Positions 37,301-50,100 of a stretch of DNA of 64,000 nt are shown here, piece by piece. Location of the stretch: contig OX387193.1 in assembly GCA_947561395.2 (NCBI GenBank), forward strand, positions 2,480,001 through 2,544,000, given 5' to 3'. Below the pieces are notes generated by a model that saw only the letters and a program-made list of their open reading frames with translations, ran no database searches and was not told the origin of the DNA. The position numbers were made by a program, and so were the translations under genes. How positions within the stretch are numbered: position 1 is the first letter of the stretch; each line of letters opens with the position of its first letter. Origin of the DNA: Buxus sempervirens. Lineage: Eukaryota; Streptophyta; Magnoliopsida; Buxales; Buxaceae.

Positions 37301-40300
37301 ATGCGCTACACCGTCGTAGGCCACGCAAGACCCTAGTATAGGAAACACCATACGTTACCATAGGGCACACAGCACATCTTCAAGGGCCCCACATCTACTT
37401 AGGACTAGACGTAATAGGATTGTTTCAGTCCGCGTAAAAGTTGTAAAGTTGAATCAGCATTTGTTTTCACTATTTCGTAAAAGTATGCCTAAATTTTAAT
37501 TATTTTTTCAGCCATCAATAAATCTTAGATGATTCTGCATTGTATGATTAAAACCTAATTTTTCCACGCTTAAGGCTATTTTTCAATTACTGTTCCCAAT
37601 TCTCATCTTCCCTATTAACGTACTAGTTGATTTGACCTTCAGAATTTCCCATATATGTTTTTGCTTACCATGCTTTTTTCTTCTAAGGGTCTTAATCATC
37701 TTGAAATATATTTTTGATGTTTGTTTTCGTCAATTTTAATATCTTCTCTCATTTCTATCGTTGTTTGTAGTTCTCTCTGTAGGATTTTAACCAACAAAGG
37801 GTTCGAGGGAAGGGTGTCGTAGGTTTGGAGTTGCATTATTGCCGCTTTTCTCTTTTTTTCTCTATGCGGTACCGATTCCCCCAAACACATCTGAACTCAT
37901 TTCCGGTGCTAAATATTTCTGGCCTGTTCTATGGTCTTAGCTTTCAGGATACTCTTTGGTTGCCTGCTCTGCTGGACGCTGGATTTTGAAAGAGAGGACA
38001 CTGCCGCGAAAGGTTTATCTCATCTCCCCCCTCCTTTTGCCCTCGGTGGGTAAGGTTTCTTGAAGGTATTTTGATTTTTACTGATTCTCTTTTTCTCTTT
38101 CAGCTTAGGTTTGAAGCTCATTACAGAGTCATCGGAAGCGTGACCAATCGGAGCATATCCTGAGAAAACCAAAAGGTTAGCAATAATTCCGGCGGATATG
38201 ATCTTTCTAACGGCATTTCCTAGGATATAGTCCTAATTTCGGCTTCGATACTTCTTCCAATCTTTTTGACCGAGATATGCCTTGAGAAAGTGGTCGAGCG
38301 TGAAGCGTGGAGCTGAGGAGTTTCATTTCGAAGAGCTGGTGAGAGGTGAGTCAAAATTTCGTAATTGATTAGGTTGAAGTAGGTAGGTGTTTTCTTTTCA
38401 TTCTTACGCTTTTTTTGCAGTTTTGGTACAAGGAATGCTGCGAGGGCGACGGTTGTGATGGAGGGCAGAAAGTCCTCCTCGGTTGAGGATCGCAACAATT
38501 TATTTGCAGAAGATCAATAAGGTATCGGATTTTATTTATTTCACGTACTGGTCGGATGTTCTTCACGGATTTTAACAACTGACCCATGATCTACTAACCT
38601 GATGTGTTTTTTCTCTAATGCTTTTTATTTATAAACCCCGTAATGGGATTATGTTAGTGGGCATTATTTCGGGACGAGGTATGATCAACCAACAGAGAAT
38701 TCATTTTTGGGTGTTACGATTCTGTGATAAATCTTAACCTTTAAGATAAGCTCCTTGCGTGGTTTACGCAGGTACTATGAGCGATTGGATCAGAGCAATC
38801 GAATTTGGTACCATATCGGCACTTACAGGTACATATATGAATATTAGTGTATGTGTGTGAACCTCCACAAGGATAGTTAGTGAATGTGGACTAATCCCTT
38901 GTGCAATGGTTTATCAGTGTTACAACATATATCACACGAAGAACCCGGTCGCCCGTCTTGTAGGCTTGTTGGTGAGTGTATTTAGTTTTTTAATTAGTTA
39001 CCGGGATGTTTGATTTCTTTTAATATTGTTCTTCTTTTTCCACGCTATCTTCCTGATTTTGCTTGGGATTGCCTTGGAGTTTTCAGGTTCGCAAAAGGGT
39101 CTTCTTTGGCTTCTTCATTATGCTCGAGCGAGTGAGGGTTGGTATTATGATTTGGGGTAAATCTTAAATATCTGTGAGTTTCTCGTGTCCCTATTCCTTA
39201 ATTTCGTATTAGGAATGTGGAAAGTTATGTTGTGAGTACATGATGGCTGATTTTCCTTTTATCAACGCTTTATAAAATAAAAGAAAGATGAGCGGATGGC
39301 TTTTGAAATAATTAAAAACTGGCAATACTTTTAAAAAATAATTTAAACGAATGCGTGGTTCATTATGCAATTGTTCTGCGGGTTGAATCGCACATTCATC
39401 GTAAGGCACACACGGAATCATCGTAGGTCCTGTAGCAAATCGCCATAGGACATGCGCTACACCGTCGTAGGCCACGCAAGACACTAGTATAGGAAACACC
39501 ATACGTTACCATAGGGCACACAGCACATCTTCAAGGGCCCCACATCTACTTAGGACTAGACGTAATAGGATTGTTTCAGTCCGCGTAAAAGTTGTAAAGT
39601 TGAATCAGCATTTGTTTTCACTATTTCGTAAAAGTATGCCTAAATTTTAATTATTTTTTCAGCCATCAATAAATCTTAGATGATTCTGCATTGTATGATT
39701 AAAACCTAATTTTTCCACGCTTAAGGCTATTTTTCAATTACTGTTCCCAATTCTCATCTTCCCTATTAACGTACTAGTTGATTTGACCTTCAGAATTTCC
39801 CATATATGTTTTTGCTTACCATGCTTTTTTCTTCTAAGGGTCTTAATCATCTTGAAATATATTTTTGATGTTTGTTTTCGTCAATTTTAATATCTTCTCT
39901 CATTTCTATCGTTGTTTGTAGTTCTCTCTGTAGGATTTTAACCAACAAAGGGTTCGAGGGAAGGGTGTCGTAGGTTTGGAGTTGCATTATTGCCGCTTTT
40001 CTCTTTTTTTCTCTATGCGGTACCGATTCCCCCAAACACATCTGAACTCATTTCCGGTGCTAAATATTTCTGGCCTGTTCTATGGTCTTAGCTTTCAGGA
40101 TACTCTTTGGTTGCCTGCTCTGCTGGACGCTGGATTTTGAAAGAGAGGACACTGCCGCGAAAGGTTTATCTCATCTCCCCCCTCCTTTTGCCCTCGGTGG
40201 GTAAGGTTTCTTGAAGGTATTTTGATTTTTACTGATTCTCTTTTTCTCTTTCAGCTTAGGTTTGAAGCTCATTACAGAGTCATCGGAAGCGTGACCAATC

Positions 40301-43300
40301 GGAGCATATCCTGAGAAAACCAAAAGGTTAGCAATAATTCCGGCGGATATGATCTTTCTAACGGCATTTCCTAGGATATAGTCCTAATTTCGGCTTCGAT
40401 ACTTCTTCCAATCTTTTTGACCGAGATATGCCTTGAGAAAGTGGTCGAGCGTGAAGCGTGGAGCTGAGGAGTTTCATTTCGAAGAGCTGGTGAGAGGTGA
40501 GTCAAAATTTCGTAATTGATTAGGTTGAAGTAGGTAGGTGTTTTCTTTTCATTCTTACGCTTTTTTTGCAGTTTTGGTACAAGGAATGCTGCGAGGGCGA
40601 CGGTTGTGATGGAGGGCAGAAAGTCCTCCTCGGTTGAGGATCGCAACAATTTATTTGCAGAAGATCAATAAGGTATCGGATTTTATTTATTTCACGTACT
40701 GGTCGGATGTTCTTCACGGATTTTAACAACTGACCCATGATCTACTAACCTGATGTGTTTTTTCTCTAATGCTTTTTATTTATAAACCCCGTAATGGGAT
40801 TATGTTAGTGGGCATTATTTCGGGACGAGGTATGATCAACCAACAGAGAATTCATTTTTGGGTGTTACGATTCTGTGATAAATCTTAACCTTTAAGATAA
40901 GCTCCTTGCGTGGTTTACGCAGGTACTATGAGCGATTGGATCAGAGCAATCGAATTTGGTACCATATCGGCACTTACAGGTACATATATGAATATTAGTG
41001 TATGTGTGTGAACCTCCACAAGGATAGTTAGTGAATGTGGACTAATCCCTTGTGCAATGGTTTATCAGTGTTACAACATATATCACACGAAGAACCCGGT
41101 CGCCCGTCTTGTAGGCTTGTTGGTGAGTGTATTTAGTTTTTTAATTAGTTACCGGGATGTTTGATTTCTTTTAATATTGTTCTTCTTTTTCCACGCTATC
41201 TTCCTGATTTTGCTTGGGATTGCCTTGGAGTTTTCAGGTTCGCAAAAGGGTCTTCTTTGGCTTCTTCATTATGCTCGAGCGAGTGAGGGTTGGTATTATG
41301 ATTTGGGGTAAATCTTAAATATCTGTGAGTTTCTCGTGTCCATATTCCTTAATTTCGTATTAGGAATGTGGAAAGTTATGTTGTGAGTACATGATGGCTG
41401 ATTTTCCTTTTATCAACGCTTTATAAAATAAAAGAAAGATGAGCGGATGGCTTTTGAAATAATTAAAAACTGGCAATACTTTTAAAAAATAATTTAAACG
41501 AATGCGTGGTTCATTATGCAATTGTTCTGCGGGTTGAATCGCACATTCATCGTAAGGCACACACGGAATCATCGTAGGTCCTGTAGCAAATCGCCATAGG
41601 ACATGCGCTACACCGTCGTAGGCCACGCAAGACCCTAGTATAGGAAACACCATACGTTACCATAGGGCACACAGCACATCTTCAAGGGCCCCACATCTAC
41701 TTAGGACTAGACGTAATAGGATTGTTTCAGTCCGCGTAAAAGTTGTAAAGTTGAATCAGCATTTGTTTTCACTATTTCGTAAAAGTATGCCTAAATTTTA
41801 ATTATTTTTTCAGCCATCAATAAATCTTAGATGATTCTGCATTGTATGATTAAAACCTAATTTTTCCACGCTTAAGGCTATTTTTCAATTACTGTTCCCA
41901 ATTCTCATCTTCCCTATTAACGTACTAGTTGATTTGACCTTCAGAATTTCCCATATATGTTTTTGCTTACCATGCTTTTTTCTTCTAAGGGTCTTAATCA
42001 TCTTGAAATATATTTTTGATGTTTGTTTTCGTCAATTTTAATATCTTCTCTCATTTCTATCGTTGTTTGTAGTTCTCTCTGTAGGATTTTAACCAACAAA
42101 GGGTTCGAGGGAAGGGTGTCGTAGGTTTGGAGTTGCATTATTGCCGCTTTTCTCTTTTTTTCTCTATGCGGTACCGATTCCCCCAAACACATCTGAACTC
42201 ATTTCCGGTGCTAAATATTTCTGGCCTGTTCTATGGTCTTAGCTTTCAGGATACTCTTTGGTTGCCTGCTCTGCTGGACGCTGGATTTTGAAAGAGAGGA
42301 CACTGCCGCGAAAGGTTTATCTCATCTCCCCCCTCCTTTTGCCCTCGGTGGGTAAGGTTTCTTGAAGGTATTTTGATTTTTACTGATTCTCTTTTTCTCT
42401 TTCAGCTTAGGTTTGAAGCTCATTACAGAGTCATCGGAAGCGTGACCAATCGGAGCATATCCTGAGAAAACCAAAAGGTTAGCAATAATTCCGGCGGATA
42501 TGATCTTTCTAACGGCATTTCCTAGGATATAGTCCTAATTTCGGCTTCGATACTTCTTCCAATCTTTTTGACCGAGATATGCCTTGAGAAAGTGGTCGAG
42601 CGTGAAGCGTGGAGCTGAGGAGTTTCATTTCGAAGAGCTGGTGAGAGGTGAGTCAAAATTTCGTAATTGATTAGGTTGAAGTAGGTAGGTGTTTTCTTTT
42701 CATTCTTACGCTTTTTTTGCAGTTTTGGTACAAGGAATGCTGCGAGGGCGACGGTTGTGATGGAGGGCAGAAAGTCCTCCTCGGTTGAGGATCGCAACAA
42801 TTTATTTGCAGAAGATCAATAAGGTATCGGATTTTATTTATTTCACGTACTGGTCGGATGTTCTTCACGGATTTTAACAACTGACCCATGATCTACTAAC
42901 CTGATGTGTTTTTTCTCTAATGCTTTTTATTTATAAACCCCGTAATGGGATTATGTTAGTGGGCATTATTTCGGGACGAGGTATGATCAACCAACAGAGA
43001 ATTCATTTTTGGGTGTTACGATTCTGTGATAAATCTTAACCTTTAAGATAAGCTCCTTGCGTGGTTTACGCAGGTACTATGAGCGATTGGATCAGAGCAA
43101 TCGAATTTGGTACCATATCGGCACTTACAGGTACATATATGAATATTAGTGTATGTGTGTGAACCTCCACAAGGATAGTTAGTGAATGTGGACTAATCCC
43201 TTGTGCAATGGTTTATCAGTGTTACAACATATATCACACGAAGAACCCGGTCGCCCGTCTTGTAGGCTTGTTGGTGAGTGTATTTAGTTTTTTAATTAGT

Positions 43301-46300
43301 TACCGGGATGTTTGATTTCTTTTAATATTGTTCTTCTTTTTCCACGCTATCTTCCTGATTTTGCTTGGGATTGCCTTGGAGTTTTCAGGTTCGCAAAAGG
43401 GTCTTCTTTGGCTTCTTCATTATGCTCGAGCGAGTGAGGGTTGGTATTATGATTTGGGGTAAATCTTAAATATCTGTGAGTTTCTCGTGTCCCTATTCCT
43501 TAATTTCGTATTAGGAATGTGGAAAGTTATGTTGTGAGTACATGATGGCTGATTTTCCTTTTATCAACGCTTTATAAAATAAAAGAAAGATGAGCGGATG
43601 GCTTTTGAAATAATTAAAAACTGGCAATACTTTTAAAAAATAATTTAAACGAATGCGTGGTTCATTATGCAATTGTTCTGCGGGTTGAATCGCACATTCA
43701 TCGTAAGGCACACACGGAATCATCGTAGGTCCTGTAGCAAATCGCCATAGGACATGCGCTACACCGTCGTAGGCCACGCAAGACCCTAGTATAGGAAACA
43801 CCATACGTTACCATAGGGCACACAGCACATCTTCAAGGGCCCCACATCTACTTAGGACTAGACGTAATAGGATTGTTTCAGTCCGCGTAAAAGTTGTAAA
43901 GTTGAATCAGCATTTGTTTTCACTATTTCGTAAAAGTATGCCTAAATTTTAATTATTTTTTCAGCCATCAATAAATCTTAGATGATTCTGCATTGTATGA
44001 TTAAAACCTAATTTTTCCACGCTTAAGGCTATTTTTCAATTACTGTTCCCAATTCTCATCTTCCCTATTAACGTACTAGTTGATTTGACCTTCAGAATTT
44101 CCCATATATGTTTTTGCTTACCATGCTTTTTTCTTCTAAGGGTCTTAATCATCTTGAAATATATTTTTGATGTTTGTTTTCGTCAATTTTAATATCTTCT
44201 CTCATTTCTATCGTTGTTTGTAGTTCTCTCTGTAGGATTTTAACCAACAAAGGGTTCGAGGGAAGGGTGTCGTAGGTTTGGAGTTGCATTATTGCCGCTT
44301 TTCTCTTTTTTTCTCTATGCGGTACCGATTCCCCCAAACACATCTGAACTCATTTCCGGTGCTAAATATTTCTGGCCTGTTCTATGGTCTTAGCTTTCAG
44401 GATACTCTTTGGTTGCCTGCTCTGCTGGACGCTGGATTTTGAAAGAGAGGACACTGCCGCGAAAGGTTTATCTCATCTCCCCCCTCCTTTTGCCCTCGGT
44501 GGGTAAGGTTTCTTGAAGGTATTTTGATTTTTACTGATTCTCTTTTTCTCTTTCAGCTTAGGTTTGAAGCTCATTACAGAGTCATCGGAAGCGTGACCAA
44601 TCGGAGCATATCCTGAGAAAACCAAAAGGTTAGCAATAATTCCGGCGGATATGATCTTTCTAACGGCATTTCCTAGGATATAGTCCTAATTTCGGCTTCG
44701 ATACTTCTTCCAATCTTTTTGACCGAGATATGCCTTGAGAAAGTGGTCGAGCGTGAAGCGTGGAGCTGAGGAGTTTCATTTCGAAGAGCTGGTGAGAGGT
44801 GAGTCAAAATTTCGTAATTGATTAGGTTGAAGTAGGTAGGTGTTTTCTTTTCATTCTTACGCTTTTTTTGCAGTTTTGGTACAAGGAATGCTGCGAGGGC
44901 GACGGTTGTGATGGAGGGCAGAAAGTCCTCCTCGGTTGAGGATCGCAACAATTTATTTGCAGAAGATCAATAAGGTATCGGATTTTATTTATTTCACGTA
45001 CTGGTCGGATGTTCTTCACGGATTTTAACAACTGACCCATGATCTACTAACCTGATGTGTTTTTTCTCTAATGCTTTTTATTTATAAACCCCGTAATGGG
45101 ATTATGTTAGTGGGCATTATTTCGGGACGAGGTATGATCAACCAACAGAGAATTCATTTTTGGGTGTTACGATTCTGTGATAAATCTTAACCTTTAAGAT
45201 AAGCTCCTTGCGTGGTTTACGCAGGTACTATGAGCGATTGGATCAGAGCAATCGAATTTGGTACCATATCGGCACTTACAGGTACATATATGAATATTAG
45301 TGTATGTGTGTGAACCTCCACAAGGATAGTTAGTGAATGTGGACTAATCCCTTGTGCAATGGTTTATCAGTGTTACAACATATATCACACGAAGAACCCG
45401 GTCGCCCGTCTTGTAGGCTTGTTGGTGAGTGTATTTAGTTTTTTAATTAGTTACCGGGATGTTTGATTTCTTTTAATATTGTTCTTCTTTTTCCACGCTA
45501 TCTTCCTGATTTTGCTTGGGATTGCCTTGGAGTTTTCAGGTTCGCAAAAGGGTCTTCTTTGGCTTCTTCATTATGCTCGAGCGAGTGAGGGTTGGTATTA
45601 TGATTTGGGGTAAATCTTAAATATCTGTGAGTTTCTCGTGTCCCTATTCCTTAATTTCGTATTAGGAATGTGGAAAGTTATGTTGTGAGTACATGATGGC
45701 TGATTTTCCTTTTATCAACGCTTTATAAAATAAAAGAAAGATGAGCGGATGGCTTTTGAAATAATTAAAAACTGGCAATACTTTTAAAAAATAATTTAAA
45801 CGAATGCGTGGTTCATTATGCAATTGTTCTGCGGGTTGAATCGCACATTCATCGTAAGGCACACACGGAATCATCGTAGGTCCTGTAGCAAATCGCCATA
45901 GGACATGCGCTACACCGTCGTAGGCCACGCAAGACCCTAGTATAGGAAACACCATACGTTACCATAGGGCACACAGCACATCTTCAAGGGCCCCACATCT
46001 ACTTAGGACTAGACGTAATAGGATTGTTTCAGTCCGCGTAAAAGTTGTAAAGTTGAATCAGCATTTGTTTTCACTATTTCGTAAAAGTATGCCTAAATTT
46101 TAATTATTTTTTCAGCCATCAATAAATCTTAGATGATTCTGCATTGTATGATTAAAACCTAATTTTTCCACGCTTAAGGCTATTTTTCAATTACTGTTCC
46201 CAATTCTCATCTTCCCTATTAACGTACTAGTTGATTTGACCTTCAGAATTTCCCATATATGTTTTTGCTTACCATGCTTTTTTCTTCTAAGGGTCTTAAT

Positions 46301-46977
46301 CATCTTGAAATATATTTTTGATGTTTGTTTTCGTCAATTTTAATATCTTCTCTCATTTCTATCGTTGTTTGTAGTTCTCTCTGTAGGATTTTAACCAACA
46401 AAGGGTTCGAGGGAAGGGTGTCGTAGGTTTGGAGTTGCATTATTGCCGCTTTTCTCTTTTTTTCTCTATGCGGTACCGATTCCCCCAAACACATCTGAAC
46501 TCATTTCCGGTGCTAAATATTTCTGGCCTGTTCTATGGTCTTAGCTTTCAGGATACTCTTTGGTTGCCTGCTCTGCTGGACGCTGGATTTTGAAAGAGAG
46601 GACACTGCCGCGAAAGGTTTATCTCATCTCCTCCCTCCTTTTGCCCTCGGTGGGTAAGGTTTCTTGAAGGTATTTTGATTTTTACTGATTCTCTTTTTCT
46701 CTTTCAGCTTAGGTTTGAAGCTCATTACAGAGTCATCGGAAGCGTGACCAATCGGAGCATATCCTGAGAAAACCAAAAGGTTAGCAATAATTCCGGCGGA
46801 TATGATCTTTCTAACGGCATTTCCTAGGATATAGTCCTAATTTCGGCTTCGATACTTCTTCCAATCTTTTTGACCGAGATATGCCTTGAGAAAGTGGTCG
46901 AGCGTGAAGCGTGGAGCTGAGGAGTTTCATTTCGAAGAGCTGGTGAGAGGTGAGTCAAAATTTCGTAATTTATTACG

Positions 46978-48686
46978 TTGAAGTGGGGTTTTCGACAGAG
47001 GATCGGATCGAATCATGGAAACGATACACTTAATACGCATAACGACGTTGTCATCTCAGCAACTGAAGCGCTTGATCGTCTATCTTTTATTCCAGATTTT
47101 TTCTTCTCTCTCATTTCCGTTGCCGCAGGTGTGCACTCTGTATCCATGGTGCCATCTGGACGTTTTGTTTTCTTCTTTTTTTAAGACTTTTGTGTTTTTA
47201 TGGGAGGTAAAAGTCAAGGGCAATGATTAGCTGCTGCTACATATCTTACGAACTTCGCTCAGTGTCGTATCGTTGCGAATCCTCCATCTTTAAAAGTCCG
47301 CAATGAGTTCAGGGATTGCTTGATGCGTGCTTTGGTTCAGGTCGAATTACCAATTCTAAAAGTTCTTGTTGAAACTGTATGCGTTCTACGGTATCACTTC
47401 TGATTCATTTGTTCTGGAATTCTTTCTTTTATATTGTAAGATCTGTACTCTCTACTCATGGTTCTGAATTTGTCGAGGAGAATTCGTGGCCGGAACTTGT
47501 TCTCCAACTGAGATCAGTGATCCACTGCAGCAGTCTTATTGGCAAAAGAGAAAGTACTTAGTGCAACACCGTCAACTCCCTTACAGTTCTTCTCACAATC
47601 ATTAAACCCTTTCAGGTATTAGCTCTCTACTCTCTACTCATAATTAAGTATTTTTCTTTCTTTATTTCCTATCTTATGTCGTTTAATGAATGTTGCATCT
47701 AGGTGATGGAAAAAAATCAGTAACTAGTTTCCCATATTAAAATTTACACCTAGATGCACTGATTTGCATATTAGTGATACATCTAAAAAAATAAGAAACA
47801 TATGGCAAAGCTTAGTTAAGTCATGCCATATCAAAATTGAGAATAGAGGAAAAAGGTTTGGTCGCTAAATGCTTATACAACCAAATAATTACCTAAAAGA
47901 AAAAAAAATGGAAGGGGAAAAAGAAACTCAATATGTCTAATATCTGAATTATAATCATTGATCATCGCCATCATCATCAAGCACCCATATTCAAAGCAAG
48001 TCAATGCTGCCATCACTATTTCCTGAATCAAAGGAAATTAGTGTACATATTTCCTTAATAATAGCCACATGCTGCCATCACTATTACCATCATTTAATGA
48101 ATAATCATCCATAAAATCAAAATTGAACTTCTTCTTATGATTCTTTGCCTTTCTCATTAGATTTGTGTATATTTTTCCTTGTCTATATATGATTATGCAT
48201 CTATGTTGACTAACAAGATAATTTAAACAAAATGGTTTTACAGTAAACTTATAATGTAACATCATATTGTAGTATATTATAAATATAAAGTTGGGTACTA
48301 ACGTTGACCCATTGACTACCCAAGTAGGGGGTTCGGCGGTGTGGTCAAGATACTACTTCAGTTACACCATTTTACATGTGTGAAAATGCACGAGCACATG
48401 CATAGCGCTTGAATATATTTTATTTTTTGCACCGATGCATTATTCTCAGAATGGAATGTATCCAAAGTTTTGGAGCTTATGTGGTAAAAATAGTGGTAAA
48501 ATCTTATTTAGTTCTTTAGAGTTCTGTTGTGATATTCATTTTAAGTTTGTGGTGGTTTTGATTTGAGCTCTTGCAGTATTTCTTGAATCCAAAAGTTGCC
48601 AAGGAGCCAGTTCCACCCCAGCTTGAGGTAATTGCGAAAGAAATTCTTGTACCTTTGCTATCTGTATTTAATCAACTTGTTCAAAA
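46978..48686 (+). pseudogene. importin-beta-like karyopherin, 5' exons with two in-frame stops
   Basis: Karyopherins of this type are ARM/HEAT-repeat nuclear transport receptors. Exon 1 (to 47128, phase 1) reads DVVISATEALDRLSFIPDFF and then FSLISVAAG. Exon 2 (47207-47376) reads KSQGQ, stop, LAAATYLTNFAQCRIVANPP, then MRALVQVELPILKVLVET. Exon 3 (about 47440-47615) reads EFVEENSWPELVLQLRSVIH, a stop at 47559, then CNTVNSLTVLLTIIKPFQ. Exon 4 (48577-48686) reads YFLNPKVAKEPVPPQLEVIA, then KEILVPLLSVFNQLVQ. The order ATEALDRLS, AAATYLxNF, WPELVxxLRSVI, PFQYFLNPKVAKEPVPPQLE is that of plant importin-like proteins (At3g17340 type, from memory). TGA at 47224-47226 and TAG at 47559-47561 break the frame, and later exons are missing. 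It starts within a few bases of the array's right edge. Clearly a pseudogene or captured fragment. Confidence 0.82.
47616..48576 (+). other. intron 3 of the importin-like pseudogene
   Basis: About 960 bp of AT-rich sequence between gtatta and ttgcag, much longer than a typical intron of its kind, so it may contain transposon remnants (for example the gcacgagcacatgcatagcg stretch near 48,390). None is identifiable. Confidence 0.5.
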
Positions 48687-48769
48687 GTTTATACATGATT
48701 AAGTTTGTTCTGTTTTCTGTTTTCTCTTTTTCTTTTTCTTTTTACAATTTTTATCTTGGCGGAATTGAA

Positions 48770-49250
48770 CATGCATCATAGGGTACACGAGGAATCATTT
48801 AAGTTATGCACGAGATCATCGTAGGGCTTGAATCACATTATCATAGGCCAGACACAATAATGTTATAGAGAATACACTACATTATCAAAGGGGGCACATC
48901 ATGTCATAATAGTGCACACACCTATATAGGAATATAGACTTATAAGGGGTAATTCAGCCAAGTAAAAATTGTAACAGTAGACCGCTACATGTTTTTAAAT
49001 ATTTTTAAAAGTATGCTTATTTTTTTAATTATTTGAGAAACTATCAACTTGTCATAGTTTATTTTTATAAAGTATAATTGAAACCTAATTTTGTCTTATT
49101 TAAAGCTATTATTTTGATAGGGTTTTCATATTTTCACTTTCTATGCTTGTGTACTAATTGATTTTATTACTTGCATTTTTTGATATTTATTTCTATTTTG
49201 TAGTTTTATTAATTTTTATATGTTTTCGAATAGGTTTAACTCTCAATCCC
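48770..49250 (+). repeat. dispersed repeat related to the 2151-bp unit
   Basis: It contains a cluster of catcatagggtacacg / catcgtagggcttga / tatcataggccagaca motifs and then the shared tail (acttataaggggtaattcag, aaaagtatgcttattttt, aattatttgagaaactatca, aaacctaattttg). It continues in step with the unit through the tail equivalent to about 22,480-22,580. It is older and more diverged than the array copies. Confidence 0.55.
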
Positions 49251-50100
49251 TCATTTACTGTAATTTAGGTTTCTTTTGAGATATTTTATTCACATTCTGT
49301 TTTTATATTCATATTCTTGTTCGGCATAAGCTTTATACATTTTATTTTTTGTTTTTAATTTATTTGATTTTTTTTTTTTCTTTTCCACCAATTTTCTTTC
49401 GTCAAGGTATTTTTACATGTAATTGAAATGTTTTTGTTAATTTATTTTCTTTCCTATCTTTCGTCATTAAATTTATTTATCATCATCATATGCTTTTATG
49501 TGTATTCATGTTTCTTCAAAAAATTTTAATGTTTTCCACGTGACTTTTTCTTCTATGGTCGGAATTTTTTTAACAAATGATAGAAAATCATTGTATTACT
49601 ATATTTCTATATTTATGGATCTTATGGAATTTATAATTTTGTATTTATTTGTTTTTTGTTGTTGTACTATTTCTCAGACACTTCAAGTTGTATGAGTCCT
49701 CTTCATTCTTATATATCCTTTTCTTTAGGATTTTATTTTCCTTTAAGTTTTTGTTTCCCTGTAAAGAAGCTCTTACGCATGGAATGCCAAAATTTCAGCG
49801 GTCCCAGTTGACGAAATTTTGTTGCTTTGTGCTGGTGAACATATCGATAAGACTGACGGTACAAAAAATTTACCGTCGATATTGTCATGCTAGATCGTTG
49901 GAAAAAAGACTTGAAAATTTTTGAAGAGATACGAACATAGAAAAAGGGATTGTGAGACAGAGATGGGAAGAGATGAACGGGAGAAGGAAAGATGGGTGGG
50001 AGAAGAGAGAGCCATGCCTACTTTGATGAAGAGGAGAATGCTTGAGGGGATGTCAGCAGTTGATCGGCATTCATGAGTGTGTTCTTTTGAACCATTTCTC
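49251..50100. other. T-rich repeat-like DNA, no gene seen
   Basis: Long T-rich low-complexity stretches resembling those at 50,900-51,500, 56,200-57,650 and 58,900-59,500, probably remnants of the same non-coding repeat family. A small perfect hairpin (gacggta...taccgtc) lies near 49,855-49,880. Positions 49,920-50,010 are purine-rich. Confidence 0.45.

Larger units (their letters stand above)
20511..46986 (+). repeat. tandem array of 12.3 copies of a 2151-bp unit
   Basis: Head-to-tail copies start at 20511, 22662, 24813, 26964, 29115, 31266, 33417, 35568, 37719, 39870, 42021 and 44172. A thirteenth, partial copy starts at 46323 and diverges after 46970, with weak similarity to about 46986. 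Every full copy is exactly 2151 bp and copies are almost identical. The only differences I found are one two-state site (22275 plus multiples of 2151; C in copies 1-3, 8, 10-12; A in copies 4-7, 9), a private A at 41342 and a T at 46632. The unit is mixed: exon-like segments with splice signals, a TATA-like tttataaaataaaag, and a diverged member of a dispersed repeat (about 22,170-22,660). It lacks rRNA, 5S or known satellite features. Length and homogeneity indicate very recent amplification or ongoing homogenisation; over-assembly is the main alternative. Confidence 0.97.

Noticed and set aside
20511-46986. CRISPR array or rDNA/5S cluster
   Set aside because: There are no short repeats with unique spacers; the units are contiguous 2151-bp copies with no rRNA sequence, and the context is plant nuclear.
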